41,846 nucleotides of DNA from Scatosoma sp045588185 (GTDB taxonomy: Bacteria; Bacillota; Clostridia; Christensenellales; Borkfalkiaceae): NCBI GenBank assembly GCA_045588185.1, contig JAZNDR010000052.1, positions 1 to 41,846 on the forward strand, read 5' to 3'. Each line of letters starts with the position of its first letter. Position 1 is the first letter of the stretch. The position numbers and the translations under genes were made by a program. Below are positions 34,454-41,846 of the stretch, in pieces. The notes under the pieces were generated by a model. The model ran no database searches and had not been told where the DNA came from. It saw only the letters and a program-made list of their open reading frames with translations.

Positions 34454-35137
34454 ATGAAAAATATTATTTTATATCACGGAACGGATCATCAAATACAAGC
34501 ACCTGTATTAGACGGCGGAAAGGCAACGAACGATTACGGAATGGGCTTTTACTGCACTGAACACTATGAATTGGCGTGTGAATGGGCGGCAAAGGTAAAA
34601 GATCGCCCTGCGGTAGTGAATAAGTACGAGTTGCAAGGCAAAGGCTTAAAGGTATTGGATTTGTCCACAACAAAATATAGCATTTTGAATTGGATGGCTC
34701 TTTTATTGAAGAACCGCACGTTTACGTTAACGTCGCCTATTAGCGTAGAAGCAAAAAAATATTTATTAGACAATTTTGACGTGTCCGTTGCCGAGTATGA
34801 CGTAATTAAGGGTTATAGAGCAGACGATTCGTATTTCTCGTTTGCAGAAGACTTTTTGAACAATACGATTAGCGTACAAAAACTTGCAAAGGCAATGAAA
34901 TTAGGCAAACTTGGTATGCAGGTTGTATTGATTTCCGAAAAAGCCTTTTCGCAGTTGAGCTTTATGGAAAGCGAAGACATTGATAATTTGAAGTATTTTA
35001 GCGCATACGATAAGCGTGATAAGAAAGCAAGAGCGAAATACGTAGAAGAACGTGCGAACGTACAAACGAGCGAAAAAGAATTGTACATGATTGATATTTT
35101 AAGAGGGGGAATAAAAAATGGCGACCCGCGTATATGA
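34454..35137 (+). CDS. DUF3990 protein (ADP-ribosyltransferase-like, toxin candidate)
   Basis: A 227-aa DUF3990 protein. The signature is IILYHGTDHQIQAPVL followed by NDYGMGFYCTEHYELACEWA, which resembles the H-Y-E type ADP-ribosyltransferase core with NAD-binding YHGT and GFY. The rest is helical (NWMALLLKNRTF, AEYDVIKGYRADDSYFSFAEDFL). Genes of this family typically travel with an XRE-type partner in mobile elements and are thought to be toxins. The next gene overlaps its 3' end by 20 bp. Activity is inferred from the family. It may act as an addiction or defence module of the island. Confidence 0.82.
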   Translation: MKNIILYHGTDHQIQAPVLDGGKATNDYGMGFYCTEHYELACEWAAKVKDRPAVVNKYELQGKGLKVLDLSTTKYSILNWMALLLKNRTFTLTSPISVEAKKYLLDNFDVSVAEYDVIKGYRADDSYFSFAEDFLNNTISVQKLAKAMKLGKLGMQVVLISEKAFSQLSFMESEDIDNLKYFSAYDKRDKKARAKYVEERANVQTSEKELYMIDILRGGIKNGDPRI

Positions 35138-36215
35138 TAGGGCGTACAATGAATTCTATTTGAATAACGCAATGAATACGCTGGCGACGATGCTTGATTA
35201 CGCAGTAAATATCAAGCGTGAAGATATAGATTCTTGTTTCAAGAGATTTATCGATAGTGGTGCGGCAGCTCATTTTGAGAACGGCGACCCGAATTTAATT
35301 GCCGGCAAATCCGGGGTTGAATTATATTGGACGATAACGGAAAATCGATACAACAATTTCCCCGCATATCAAATGCTGTACAGAACGCCCGAATTTTGGT
35401 TGGGCTGGAGCTTGGCGTATTATCAATGGTTTACAAAGAAACCGTTTCGCTATATTCATATGCGCGTAACCTTAAAGGAACTTCTTGCGTGGTATCCTAC
35501 TTTGCATGAAGCGGATTTAATGAAGTTTGTGGAAGAACTGGATAAACGGATTTCTTTACCTGAAACGAATTTGGAAATTCGTCGAAGAGCGTTGGGTTTA
35601 TCGCAACAGGATTTGTCGCTTTTAAGCGGAGTACCTATTCATACGATTCAAATGTACGAGCAAGGGCAGAAGAAACTTGCAACGGCGCAATGGAATATTT
35701 TATCCGCACTTGCTAGGGCTTTGCATTGTGGGGTTTACGATTTGATGAATGTGGATACCGTGTATGCGTATAACGGTCAAAATCCTATGTATACGAGCGA
35801 TGCATTTATGATGCAATTGACGCAAAATATGCTGGAAAACGAAAGACGGATTGCGCAATTAAACGCAGAAAGAGCACAATTAGAAGCGCAAAGACGAGCT
35901 TATTTGTACGGATATATAGGACAGTTTCCCGTTCAGCACTTGCAATATAATAACGGGTATTATATGCCACCGAAAGTATTCCATGAAAATTGGCAGTCGT
36001 ATTGGAATGGCATCATACAACAGCAAAATAGAGAAGATGAGCAGGCACTGCAAAGGCAAATAGCGAAAATAGGTTTGGAGCTTATAGAACATCAAGCAAA
36101 ACAAAACAACAATAAACCATTGGTTATTGCAGCGAATGCTTTGGGGTTATTGCACGCCGATAATTTGGCGGAAGCGATTTCTAAAGTTTTGACGATTATC
36201 AGCGAAAGTCGTTAA
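35118..36215 (+). CDS. XRE-HTH partner protein of the DUF3990 gene
   Basis: A 365-aa protein that overlaps the DUF3990 gene by 20 bp. Residues about 1-145 form a domain with NEFYLNNAMNTLATMLDYAVN, PEFWLGWSLAYYQWFTKKPF and WYPTLHEADLMKFVEELDKR, seen in partners of such toxin candidates. An XRE HTH follows (about 152-212, RALGLSQQDLSLLSGVPIHTIQMYEQGQ). A Gln-rich coiled C-terminus (about 230-365) includes ENERRIAQLNAERAQLEAQR. The likely role is antitoxin and repressor of the upstream duplicated promoter. It could instead be a plain regulator; neither is tested. Confidence 0.8.
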   Translation: MATRVYDRAYNEFYLNNAMNTLATMLDYAVNIKREDIDSCFKRFIDSGAAAHFENGDPNLIAGKSGVELYWTITENRYNNFPAYQMLYRTPEFWLGWSLAYYQWFTKKPFRYIHMRVTLKELLAWYPTLHEADLMKFVEELDKRISLPETNLEIRRRALGLSQQDLSLLSGVPIHTIQMYEQGQKKLATAQWNILSALARALHCGVYDLMNVDTVYAYNGQNPMYTSDAFMMQLTQNMLENERRIAQLNAERAQLEAQRRAYLYGYIGQFPVQHLQYNNGYYMPPKVFHENWQSYWNGIIQQQNREDEQALQRQIAKIGLELIEHQAKQNNNKPLVIAANALGLLHADNLAEAISKVLTIISESR

Positions 36216-36269
36216 AACGTATCGAAAGGAATGTCAGTAAATTGGCATAGAATTGGCGGGGTTTTGCTA

Positions 36270-36298
36270 TTGACTTGGCGAGTCAAGTCTGTTATAAT
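36270..36298 (+). promoter_or_regulatory. Promoter with TTGACT/AGTCAA palindrome
   Basis: TTGACT (36270-36275) and TATAAT (36293-36298) are 17 bp apart. TTGACT is repeated inverted as AGTCAA at 36281-36286, so a repressor dimer could sit on the -35 box. Confidence 0.65.
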
Positions 36299-36304
36299 GG
36301 TATT

Positions 36305-36401
36305 GTGAAAGTATTGTAAGTTGTTGCCTGCAATGACTGAAAAATGAAAACTAAATAACGGTTGTTTGAGTCGTGTAACGAAAAAACGTTGCACGGCTTT
36401 T
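36305..36401 (+). ncRNA. Leader RNA or small RNA with early terminator
   Basis: From the promoter, about 65 nt of leader run into a hairpin (36370-36380 with 36387-36397, two G-U pairs) followed by TTTT, well before the DUF6100-like gene at 36439. It would make a short RNA or work by attenuation. No anti-terminator was identified. Confidence 0.45.
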
Positions 36402-36438
36402 CATTTTATAAAAAATCAAAATTTCAGGAGGTAGAAAA

Positions 36439-37128
36439 ATGGAAGAACAACACAACAGATGGCTGGAATTGGTACAGCTTCGGCAAAGGAATTTACAAAA
36501 GATAAAAAGCAAATTGGGGCAAGCGGAAGATTTATTAAAATGCGGTAGTAATATTGACTATGTTTACGAAGAGCTATTAAATGCGGTAAGTCTAACGGAG
36601 AAATTTAACCTGAATATTCGGGATTTAGCAACCTATAAATGGAACCCTTATATGTATGAGCGGGTGGAAGAAATTATTGCAGACACCGTGCCAATAGAAA
36701 TCGGCTATACGAAGCAGGGTTGGTTTAGCGTACGCTTGCCTATGTTGCTCCCTAAAAAACAATCGGGCGGATTGGAATATATCCGTTCAATTTTGTTTCC
36801 CAAGATGGAAAACTTTTTTGCGAAACGACGTTGGAAAAAACGGGGGAAAGTAGTGCTTGTCTATCGGCACGTGTACGATAAGGATTATCCCGAACGGAAT
36901 ATGCGCGACCACGATAATATCGAAATCAACCAAGTCACGGATATCGTTGCGCTCTTTACAATGGTGGATGATAACCCTGCTTGCTGCGAGCATTTTTATA
37001 TGAGTGCAAAAGGGAAAGGCAACCGAACGGAAGTGTACGTTATTCCGCGAAATGAGTTTGAAGAATTTCTAAAAATTCGGCAAGAAATGCCCGAAGAAGG
37101 AGTGCCGTTATATGAGAACGAACCCTAA
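36439..37128 (+). CDS. DUF6100-like element protein
   Basis: A 229-aa protein with AGGAGG upstream. A helical N-terminal region (RWLELVQLRQRNLQKIKSKL) is followed by a domain with IEIGYTKQGWFSVRLPMLLP and a basic segment FAKRRWKKRGKVVLVYRHVY, then RDHDNIEINQVTDIVALF, which resembles the DUF6100 family seen in clostridial mobile elements. No catalytic motif is seen. The metal-like RDHDNIE cluster recalls Holliday-junction resolvase RusA-type proteins (HxxDxDN); that resemblance is weak and only a suggestion. It precedes two hairpins, the second a good terminator. Confidence 0.7.
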   Translation: MEEQHNRWLELVQLRQRNLQKIKSKLGQAEDLLKCGSNIDYVYEELLNAVSLTEKFNLNIRDLATYKWNPYMYERVEEIIADTVPIEIGYTKQGWFSVRLPMLLPKKQSGGLEYIRSILFPKMENFFAKRRWKKRGKVVLVYRHVYDKDYPERNMRDHDNIEINQVTDIVALFTMVDDNPACCEHFYMSAKGKGNRTEVYVIPRNEFEEFLKIRQEMPEEGVPLYENEP

Positions 37129-37146
37129 AAACATATACAAAAACCG

Positions 37147-37224
37147 CCGAAAATCACGAAAAATTTTCGGTATATCTTTTTTAACGGCAAAACCCCTTGA
37201 AATCCCTGTGTTTTCAAGGGGTTT
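37147..37224 (+). terminator. Two hairpins after the DUF6100-like gene
   Basis: Stem 37147-37154/37163-37170 is followed, beyond a T run, by a 12-bp stem 37190-37201/37213-37224. The second ends in TTT and is the stronger terminator. Confidence 0.65.
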
Positions 37225-37290
37225 ACGCTTTGCAAATTCGACGGACAGTACAAATCGCCGTCGGAAGACTATTTGCGATGGAGGTGTGTT

Positions 37291-38466
37291 ATGATTACAA
37301 TCAAAGAGTGCAGTCATGCTTTCTTCCTCCTGCGTATTTTATCCGTGGCAGGTGAAATTCCGCAGTACTCATTGGGTATTATGGGTAGTGAACAAACATA
37401 TAAAAGATTGGTGCATAAAATGTGTGAGATGCAGGAGTATCGGAACGCACGGACGGGGGAACGGCTAACGGTGAAGGCGCTCATTAAATCGGGGGCAGGC
37501 AAATACAAGACCATACGATTACATAAGAAAGCAAAGAAATTATTAGAGTGGATTGGGACGGCAGAATATTATGAAAATAATTTCTGTCGTAACAGTTTCC
37601 CGAGCGATATAGAGCATAAACGGCGCAATCATAAAATCGGAGAAGTGCTGATGATACTGTGTCGGGCAGGCATTACCTTTTCGCCGCAAGACTTGCCTTG
37701 CTTGAATTACGATTATAAAACGCAAAAGCTATTAGATAACGCATATTTTTATCCGTCAAGGGATTTGAAACAATACGAACGTGGCGAACTCAAAAAATTG
37801 TCGTACACGTCCATTGTGGGCGCACTGTTCACCCAAGACGAGGGGTTTTGTGTGTATAACTTACGGGATGAAATGATGAAATGGAGTTTTGGTGGAGAAG
37901 TAAAAGCGGAAGTGGATATACGTAGAATTGCAAGAATGAATACGGCAAAACATCCTGAAAAGGACAAAACACCCTGTATTATGTTTGCGCGGAATGCAAA
38001 AGCGGTGTTCGACACGATTGCAAATTGCAAAACTCGACAATCAAAAAAGGACGCCAACGGGAAATGGAAGAGCATACGTATTCAAACGATAGAAAAAGTG
38101 TATTCGTCGCTACATTATTTACCTTTAGACGGATTCGGCGCAAGGTTGCTTAAAGTCATTACACGGCCCAACTATATGAAAAGGATATTGCGCGCGGTAT
38201 ATAAAGAAAGTGAAATCGAAAAAGAGACAAAAATGTTTGAATACGACGGAATTATCGAAGATATCGTGTATTCCCTTTGCCATTTGGACGGGGATATCTG
38301 CCGATTGATTGCTTTTTGCAACGGGTTGGAATTTTATAAAGAGAAGGGAGAAGTTCTTTGTTATGAGTTTCAACGGGCATACGTGGAAGAATATGTAAAG
38401 GGGAAAAATATCGAAGTGTTTACGGTTTCTTTGGAAGAAGTGGAAGGTTTATTGGGTTGTACATAA
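37291..38466 (+). CDS. Element protein of unknown function with winged-helix-like N-terminus
   Basis: A 391-aa protein from ATG 37291, chosen because GGAGGTG precedes it (the 37273 start would overlap that site). The first about 90 residues look like a winged helix (HAFFLLRILSVAGEIPQYSL, then TYKRLVHKMCEMQEYRNART). The remainder is mixed alpha/beta with basic patches and no catalytic signature I recognise. Such proteins occur near replication or relaxation genes of clostridial elements, so a DNA-handling role is possible but unproven. Confidence 0.7.
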   Translation: MITIKECSHAFFLLRILSVAGEIPQYSLGIMGSEQTYKRLVHKMCEMQEYRNARTGERLTVKALIKSGAGKYKTIRLHKKAKKLLEWIGTAEYYENNFCRNSFPSDIEHKRRNHKIGEVLMILCRAGITFSPQDLPCLNYDYKTQKLLDNAYFYPSRDLKQYERGELKKLSYTSIVGALFTQDEGFCVYNLRDEMMKWSFGGEVKAEVDIRRIARMNTAKHPEKDKTPCIMFARNAKAVFDTIANCKTRQSKKDANGKWKSIRIQTIEKVYSSLHYLPLDGFGARLLKVITRPNYMKRILRAVYKESEIEKETKMFEYDGIIEDIVYSLCHLDGDICRLIAFCNGLEFYKEKGEVLCYEFQRAYVEEYVKGKNIEVFTVSLEEVEGLLGCT

Positions 38467-38470
38467 ACGG

Positions 38471-38499
38471 TTGATTTTTGCGCTAGAATGTGCTATAAT
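38471..38499 (+). promoter_or_regulatory. Fic gene promoter, nearly leaderless
   Basis: TTGATT (38471-38476) and TATAAT (38494-38499) are 17 bp apart. The ATG at 38509 is 9 bp after the -10 box, leaving a leader of about 2-3 nt and no room for a ribosome binding site. Confidence 0.6.
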
Positions 38500-38508
38500 A
38501 AAAAAGCT

Positions 38509-39360
38509 ATGATAAAGACTTCGATACGATTTTTTGACGATATTCCCGTAAGAGCTGTTTGGAACGAAGAAAATTCCAAATGGTACTTTTGCGCTGTCGA
38601 TATTGCCGAAGCGTTGACGGCGAGCAAAGCGCCGAGAAAATATTGGAATACGTTAAAGAGTAGAAATCCGCAGTTGTCCACAATTTGTAGACAACTGAAA
38701 TTGCCTGCGCGCGACGGGAAGTCTTATCTTACCGACGTAATCGACGATGACGGTGTAAATACCGTTCTTGCCGTTATTCCAAGCAAGAAATCGGCAGTCT
38801 TTCTCAAATGGATGAAGTCGATGGGAACGTCCATTGACGAGCAAAGTAAGCAAAAGGCGTATTCGTTGTTTGAAGACGGCATAATCCATACAATTGAAGT
38901 GGGTACGGTAAAGGGCTTACGACAAATACACGCGTATATTTTCGGCGGTTTGTACGATTTTGCAGGGCAAATAAGAAACGTCAATATTAGCAAGGGCGGA
39001 TTCACGTTTGCGAACGCTTTGTATTTGGACGAAACGTTGAAAACGATAGAAAAGATGCCCGAAGATGCCTTCGAACAAATTGTACAAAAGTACGTAGAAA
39101 TGAATATTGCGCACCCTTTCCGTGAGGGGAACGGCAGAACTACCCGTATTTGGCTGGATATGATTTTGAAAAAGAACCTGTCCAAGTGCGTGGATTGGAG
39201 TAAAATTGATAAGACGGAATATTTAGATGCGATGAAACGCAGTGTAGTGGACGAGAGTGGGATTTTCACTCTTTTGCAAAACGCCTTGACGGATAAGATT
39301 GACGATAGAGAAATCTTTATGAAAGGCATTGACTATTCCTACTACTACGAAGAAGAATAA
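38509..39360 (+). CDS. Fic/DOC protein with BRO-N-like N-terminal domain
   Basis: A 283-aa protein. Residues about 1-105 resemble a BRO-N DNA-binding domain (DIPVRAVWNEENSKWYFCAVDIAEAL, AVFLKWMKSMG). A Fic domain follows, with GLYDFAGQIRNVNISKGGF and the catalytic motif HPFREGNGRTTR (202-213), including the base His and the phosphate-binding GNGR. Fic proteins AMPylate or otherwise modify targets, usually kept in check by an inhibitory helix. No separate antitoxin gene is seen; an internal inhibition helix is possible. An upstream ATG at 38488 lies before the -10 box and is not used as start. Confidence 0.88.
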   Translation: MIKTSIRFFDDIPVRAVWNEENSKWYFCAVDIAEALTASKAPRKYWNTLKSRNPQLSTICRQLKLPARDGKSYLTDVIDDDGVNTVLAVIPSKKSAVFLKWMKSMGTSIDEQSKQKAYSLFEDGIIHTIEVGTVKGLRQIHAYIFGGLYDFAGQIRNVNISKGGFTFANALYLDETLKTIEKMPEDAFEQIVQKYVEMNIAHPFREGNGRTTRIWLDMILKKNLSKCVDWSKIDKTEYLDAMKRSVVDESGIFTLLQNALTDKIDDREIFMKGIDYSYYYEEE

Positions 39361-39379
39361 AATTGTATAAACGAAAGCA

Positions 39380-39418
39380 AGTATCTATTGGGCGGTTGCC
39401 TGATAGATACTTTTTTTT
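39380..39418 (+). terminator. Rho-independent terminator after the Fic gene
   Basis: A 9-bp stem (39380-39388 with 39403-39411) is followed by eight Ts. Confidence 0.88.
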
Positions 39419-39450
39419 CTCACAACTCAATATTTTTCTCAAAAAAGTTC

Positions 39451-39532
39451 CCGATTTTGAAATTTTCTTCGTATTTATTTGTGAAAGGGTTTAAAAATCC
39501 GATTTTGCACTCGTATTTAGTAGTGAAGGGTT
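39451..39532. repeat. Two degenerate direct repeats upstream of the recombinase operon
   Basis: CCGATTTTG, then TCGTATTTA, then GTGAA plus a GGGTT end occur at 39451-39491 and again at 39499-39532, with small spacing differences. They may bind the recombinase or its small partner. Confidence 0.45.
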
Positions 39533-39564
39533 GAAGGCCTGAATCAAAAACAAGGAGAGCGGTT

Positions 39565-39741
39565 ATGCAAAACAAGAGCGAACAAACGAAAATTACGGAT
39601 AGAAAACTGTGGGAATACAGCCAACAGCTTTCTATGCTCGCTACGCTTTTACAAAGGAAGATGATTACGCAAGCGGAGTACGACAAAATCAAAAGACGAC
39701 TAATGCGCGATTATAAAATTACGTTGGATATTTTAACTTGA
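39565..39741 (+). CDS. Small helical protein (SHOCT-like) preceding the recombinase
   Basis: A 58-aa ORF with an AAGGAGAG site. The ending LLQRKMITQAEYDKIKRRL resembles the SHOCT-type helix pair found in short proteins next to clostridial serine recombinases. It may be a recombination directionality or accessory factor, but this is inferred from position alone. The recombinase promoter overlaps its stop codon. Confidence 0.65.
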   Translation: MQNKSEQTKITDRKLWEYSQQLSMLATLLQRKMITQAEYDKIKRRLMRDYKITLDILT

Positions 39742-39767
39742 CATATTCCCTAATCGTGTGGTATAAT
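39738..39767 (+). promoter_or_regulatory. Serine recombinase promoter
   Basis: Perfect TTGACA (39738-39743) and TATAAT (39762-39767), 18 bp apart, overlapping the stop of the small upstream ORF. Confidence 0.85.
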
Positions 39768-39810
39768 AACGCTATAAAGGGAATACGGAAAAAGGAGGTG
39801 AAAATTCATT

Positions 39811-41634
39811 ATGAAAACAGTAGAAGTTATCAAGGCGACGGCGAATATTATCGACCGTAGCAAGGGTATAGGACAGGGCAGACAGCTTCGCGTTGCGCCG
39901 TATTGCAGAGTAAGTACCGACGACGAAGAACAGCTGGACAGCTACCGTTCGCAAATGCAATACTATACCGATATCGTACAAAAGAACCCGAATTGGGCGC
40001 TCGTGGACGTGTATGCGGACGAGGCGATTACGGGTACGCAAGTGGACAAGCGTGAAGATTTTCAACGGATGATGCAGGACTGTGTTGCAGGCAGAATTGA
40101 TATGATTATCACGAAGTCTATTTCCCGTTTTGCAAGAAATACGCTGGATACGCTCAAATACGTGCGTATGCTCAAAGAACGCAACATTGCCGTGATGTTC
40201 GAAGAAGAAAACATCAATACCCTGACGATGGACGGCGAACTTTTGCTTACCATTTTAAGCTCGGTGGCGCAACAGGAAGTACAAAACATTTCCGCGAACG
40301 TCAAAAAGGGCTTAAAAATGAAGATGCAACAGGGCGAGTTAATCGGTTTCCAAGGCTGTCTTGGCTACGATTACGACAAGACGACCAAAACGATGACCGT
40401 CAACGAGGAAGAAGCAAAAATCGTGCGGTACATATTCGAACGGTACGTGGCAGGCGCAGGCGGACTCATAATCGGTAAAGAACTCCGCGCGCGTGGTTAT
40501 AAGAGTAAGACTGGCGGTAGGAGTTGGCCGGAGTCGACGGTTCTCGGCATTATCAAGAACGAGAAGTACAAAGGCGCGCTACTTATGGGCAAGACGTTTA
40601 CCGTTGACCCCATTTCCAAACGACGGCTGGACAATATGGGCGAAGAGGACAAGTTTTATATAGAAAACCACCACGAGCCTATCGTTTCGCCCGAAATTTG
40701 GGAACGGGCGCAGGAAATTTTGCACCGTCGCAGTAAACCCCGAATTCTACCAAACGGCAAACGGGAAGTTTATACCCGAAAATATGCGTTCAGCAGTATT
40801 ATCAAATGCGGATTTTGCGGAAGCTCTCTTTCGCGGCGGAGTTGGCACAGCGGAACTCCCCACCAAAAGGCAATGTGGCAATGCGTAACGGCGACGAAAG
40901 GCGCAAGAAAGTTTTGTCCCGACAGCAAGGGCGTGGAAGAAACGCAAATCGAGCGTGCGTTTGTGGAATCTTATCATCGCTTAAACGCCGATAACGCAAG
41001 TGTGTTAAACGAGTTCTTGGCGCGCGTGGAAGATTCGCTCACGGGCGACAACGTGGGCAGGGAAATCGAACAGCTCAAACACGAAATTCAGGCGTTGGAA
41101 GTGAAAAAGAATAAACTTTTAGATTTGCGCTTGGAAGAAATGATAGAAAAAGACGATTATGAGTTGAAATATTCGGAAATTTCTGCTACAATAAGAAAGT
41201 ACAATGCGCGTTTAGACGAACTCACCGAATCGGACTTATCGAGAAAGAGCGTGCAAAAGCGTATCGTTGAATTTAGAAAAGTTTTGCAAGAGCATAACAC
41301 AATGACGAAGTTCGACAGGGCGGTATTTGAAAGCGTTGTGGAAGCGGTGATTATCGGCGGATACAACGAACGGGGTGAAAAAGACCCTACGCAAATTTCT
41401 TTCGTGTACAAAATGGGATATAAAGATAAGTTGGATATCAAGGCGTACAGAAACCCCAGAAAGGTGCGCGTGGATAGGAAAACGGGAGTGAAGGGGATAA
41501 CGTCTTCCTTTGATGAAAACGCCCCCGAAATAACGTGTTTTTGCGATTTGCCCGATGCACGTGGAAAGTTTAGTTTGTCTGACACGAAAATAAACGATTT
41601 TGATCCTAAAATGGGAATTTTTCAGCCTTTTTGA
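39811..41634 (+). CDS. Large serine recombinase (site-specific integrase)
   Basis: A 607-aa recombinase with a strong AAAGGAGG site. The resolvase domain opens with the nucleophile Ser (about S35) in APYCRVSTDDEEQLDSY, and continues VYADEAITGTQVDKREDF and IITKSISRFARNTLD (with Arg residues). The recombinase domain includes GYDYDKTTKTMTVNEEEAKIVRYIF and GRSWPESTVLGIIKNEKY. A zinc ribbon follows (IIKCGFCGSSLSRR, WQC, FCPDSKG). A coiled-coil (about 415-480) ends the protein. Such enzymes integrate and excise elements at short att sites. Target and partner are not visible; one or more further recombinase genes may lie beyond the window. Confidence 0.95.
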   Translation: MKTVEVIKATANIIDRSKGIGQGRQLRVAPYCRVSTDDEEQLDSYRSQMQYYTDIVQKNPNWALVDVYADEAITGTQVDKREDFQRMMQDCVAGRIDMIITKSISRFARNTLDTLKYVRMLKERNIAVMFEEENINTLTMDGELLLTILSSVAQQEVQNISANVKKGLKMKMQQGELIGFQGCLGYDYDKTTKTMTVNEEEAKIVRYIFERYVAGAGGLIIGKELRARGYKSKTGGRSWPESTVLGIIKNEKYKGALLMGKTFTVDPISKRRLDNMGEEDKFYIENHHEPIVSPEIWERAQEILHRRSKPRILPNGKREVYTRKYAFSSIIKCGFCGSSLSRRSWHSGTPHQKAMWQCVTATKGARKFCPDSKGVEETQIERAFVESYHRLNADNASVLNEFLARVEDSLTGDNVGREIEQLKHEIQALEVKKNKLLDLRLEEMIEKDDYELKYSEISATIRKYNARLDELTESDLSRKSVQKRIVEFRKVLQEHNTMTKFDRAVFESVVEAVIIGGYNERGEKDPTQISFVYKMGYKDKLDIKAYRNPRKVRVDRKTGVKGITSSFDENAPEITCFCDLPDARGKFSLSDTKINDFDPKMGIFQPF

Positions 41635-41765
41635 GTGTTTTTTTAAAAATCGGTGTTCAAAAACAGAAAATGCCCCAATTTTGCGGTGGGACAAATAATG
41701 ATTTCGAGCGAAACTCGAAACTTCAATTTACAGCTGTTTGGTATAACATATCGAAGGGAACAAAT

Positions 41766-41846
41766 ATGATTTCTGATGAAAAAAGCGGATACAAGTCTTG
41801 GAGCAACCTAAAAAAGCAGATGAATGATTTACTTTGCGATTCTCTC
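41766..41846 (+). CDS. SF0329-like protein, 5' part only (runs off window)
   Basis: The first 27 codons are present (MISDEKSGYKSWSNLKKQMNDL then LCDSL), preceded by AAGGGA. The KSWSNLKKQMNDLLCDSL segment resembles the SF0329 family, small proteins often beside serine recombinases. The family call is tentative. Upstream, between 41635 and 41765, only a 7-bp hairpin (41702-41708 with 41714-41720) is seen. Confidence 0.5.
   Translation, partial: MISDEKSGYKSWSNLKKQMNDLLCDSL

Larger units (their letters stand above)
12993..41846. mobile_element. Putative serine-recombinase genomic island carrying BREX (right end not reached)
   Basis: From the rlmD 3' end the gene content changes to element-type and defence genes, ending in a large serine recombinase, and the core becomes visibly AT-rich with different codon use. 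The left boundary is inferred from this change and from the fact that streptococcal integrative elements such as those carrying ICESp1108 and phage m46.1 insert in rum-type methyltransferase genes. No matching att duplication was found on the right, so the element may extend beyond the window. No conjugation genes are visible here. Confidence 0.6.

Noticed and set aside
36900..36930. RusA-type resolvase from the RDHDN motif
   Set aside because: The match is short and the surrounding fold is not clearly RusA-like; kept only as a remark.
37147..37224. CRISPR-like repeats
   Set aside because: The two hairpins differ in sequence and have no spacing pattern; no CRISPR array or cas gene is visible in the window.
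38488..38508. Fic start at 38488
   Set aside because: This ATG lies upstream of the -10 box at 38494-38499 and would not be transcribed from that promoter.

Overview
This window looks like a chromosome segment from an anaerobic, gut-type Clostridia-like Bacillota bacterium. The reasons are an obgE-yhbY pair, consensus sigma-A promoters with AGGAGG-type ribosome binding sites, DUF5685, WYL and XRE families common in uncultured Clostridia, and a large serine recombinase. The genus cannot be read from the sequence alone.

Layout. Positions 1-12992 are ordinary chromosome: the end of a BspA-type leucine-rich-repeat surface protein, obgE, yhbY, grpE, a hexapeptide acetyltransferase, a small XRE regulator, a SLOG-like protein, a class I aminotransferase, a YhcH-family protein on the minus strand, a small P-loop protein, thrC, a DUF5685 / J-like / membrane-protein cluster, and an RlmD/RumA-type 23S rRNA methyltransferase. 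Two intergenic gaps (2421-2559 and 6046-6275) hold mosaics of short perfect hairpins that share modules.

From about 12993 to the right edge the content changes to a mobile island whose central part is clearly more AT-rich. It opens with an element-type winged-helix protein and an orphan promoter-RNA-terminator unit. The AT-rich core (14.8-34.2 kb) is a type 1-like BREX phage-defence locus: WYL regulator, a PLD-AAA+ fusion, brxA, brxB, brxC, a fragmented pglX, pglZ and brxL. The island continues with a DUF3990 toxin-like gene and its XRE partner, two element genes, a Fic protein, a small helical protein and a large serine recombinase.

The most unusual part is pglX. The methyltransferase part carries a run of nine G (24746-24754) that puts it out of frame. 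One extra G (or two fewer) would fuse it to a target-recognition domain (TRD1) ending at 25477. A second, different TRD follows as its own ORF (25513-26244) and ends with almost the same 50 bp as TRD1. A DUF4062 gene and an unknown gene come next. Only then does the conserved PglX C-terminal domain appear as a separate gene with its own ribosome binding site (28661-29596). This suggests a BREX methylase that could be switched by slippage and diversified by TRD cassettes, with an accessory module lodged inside it. Between TRD1 and TRD2 there are two mutually exclusive hairpins, one of which hides the TRD2 ribosome binding site. The working hypothesis is that BREX modification here is phase-variable and modular. 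Apart from the sequence arrangement itself, that is inference.
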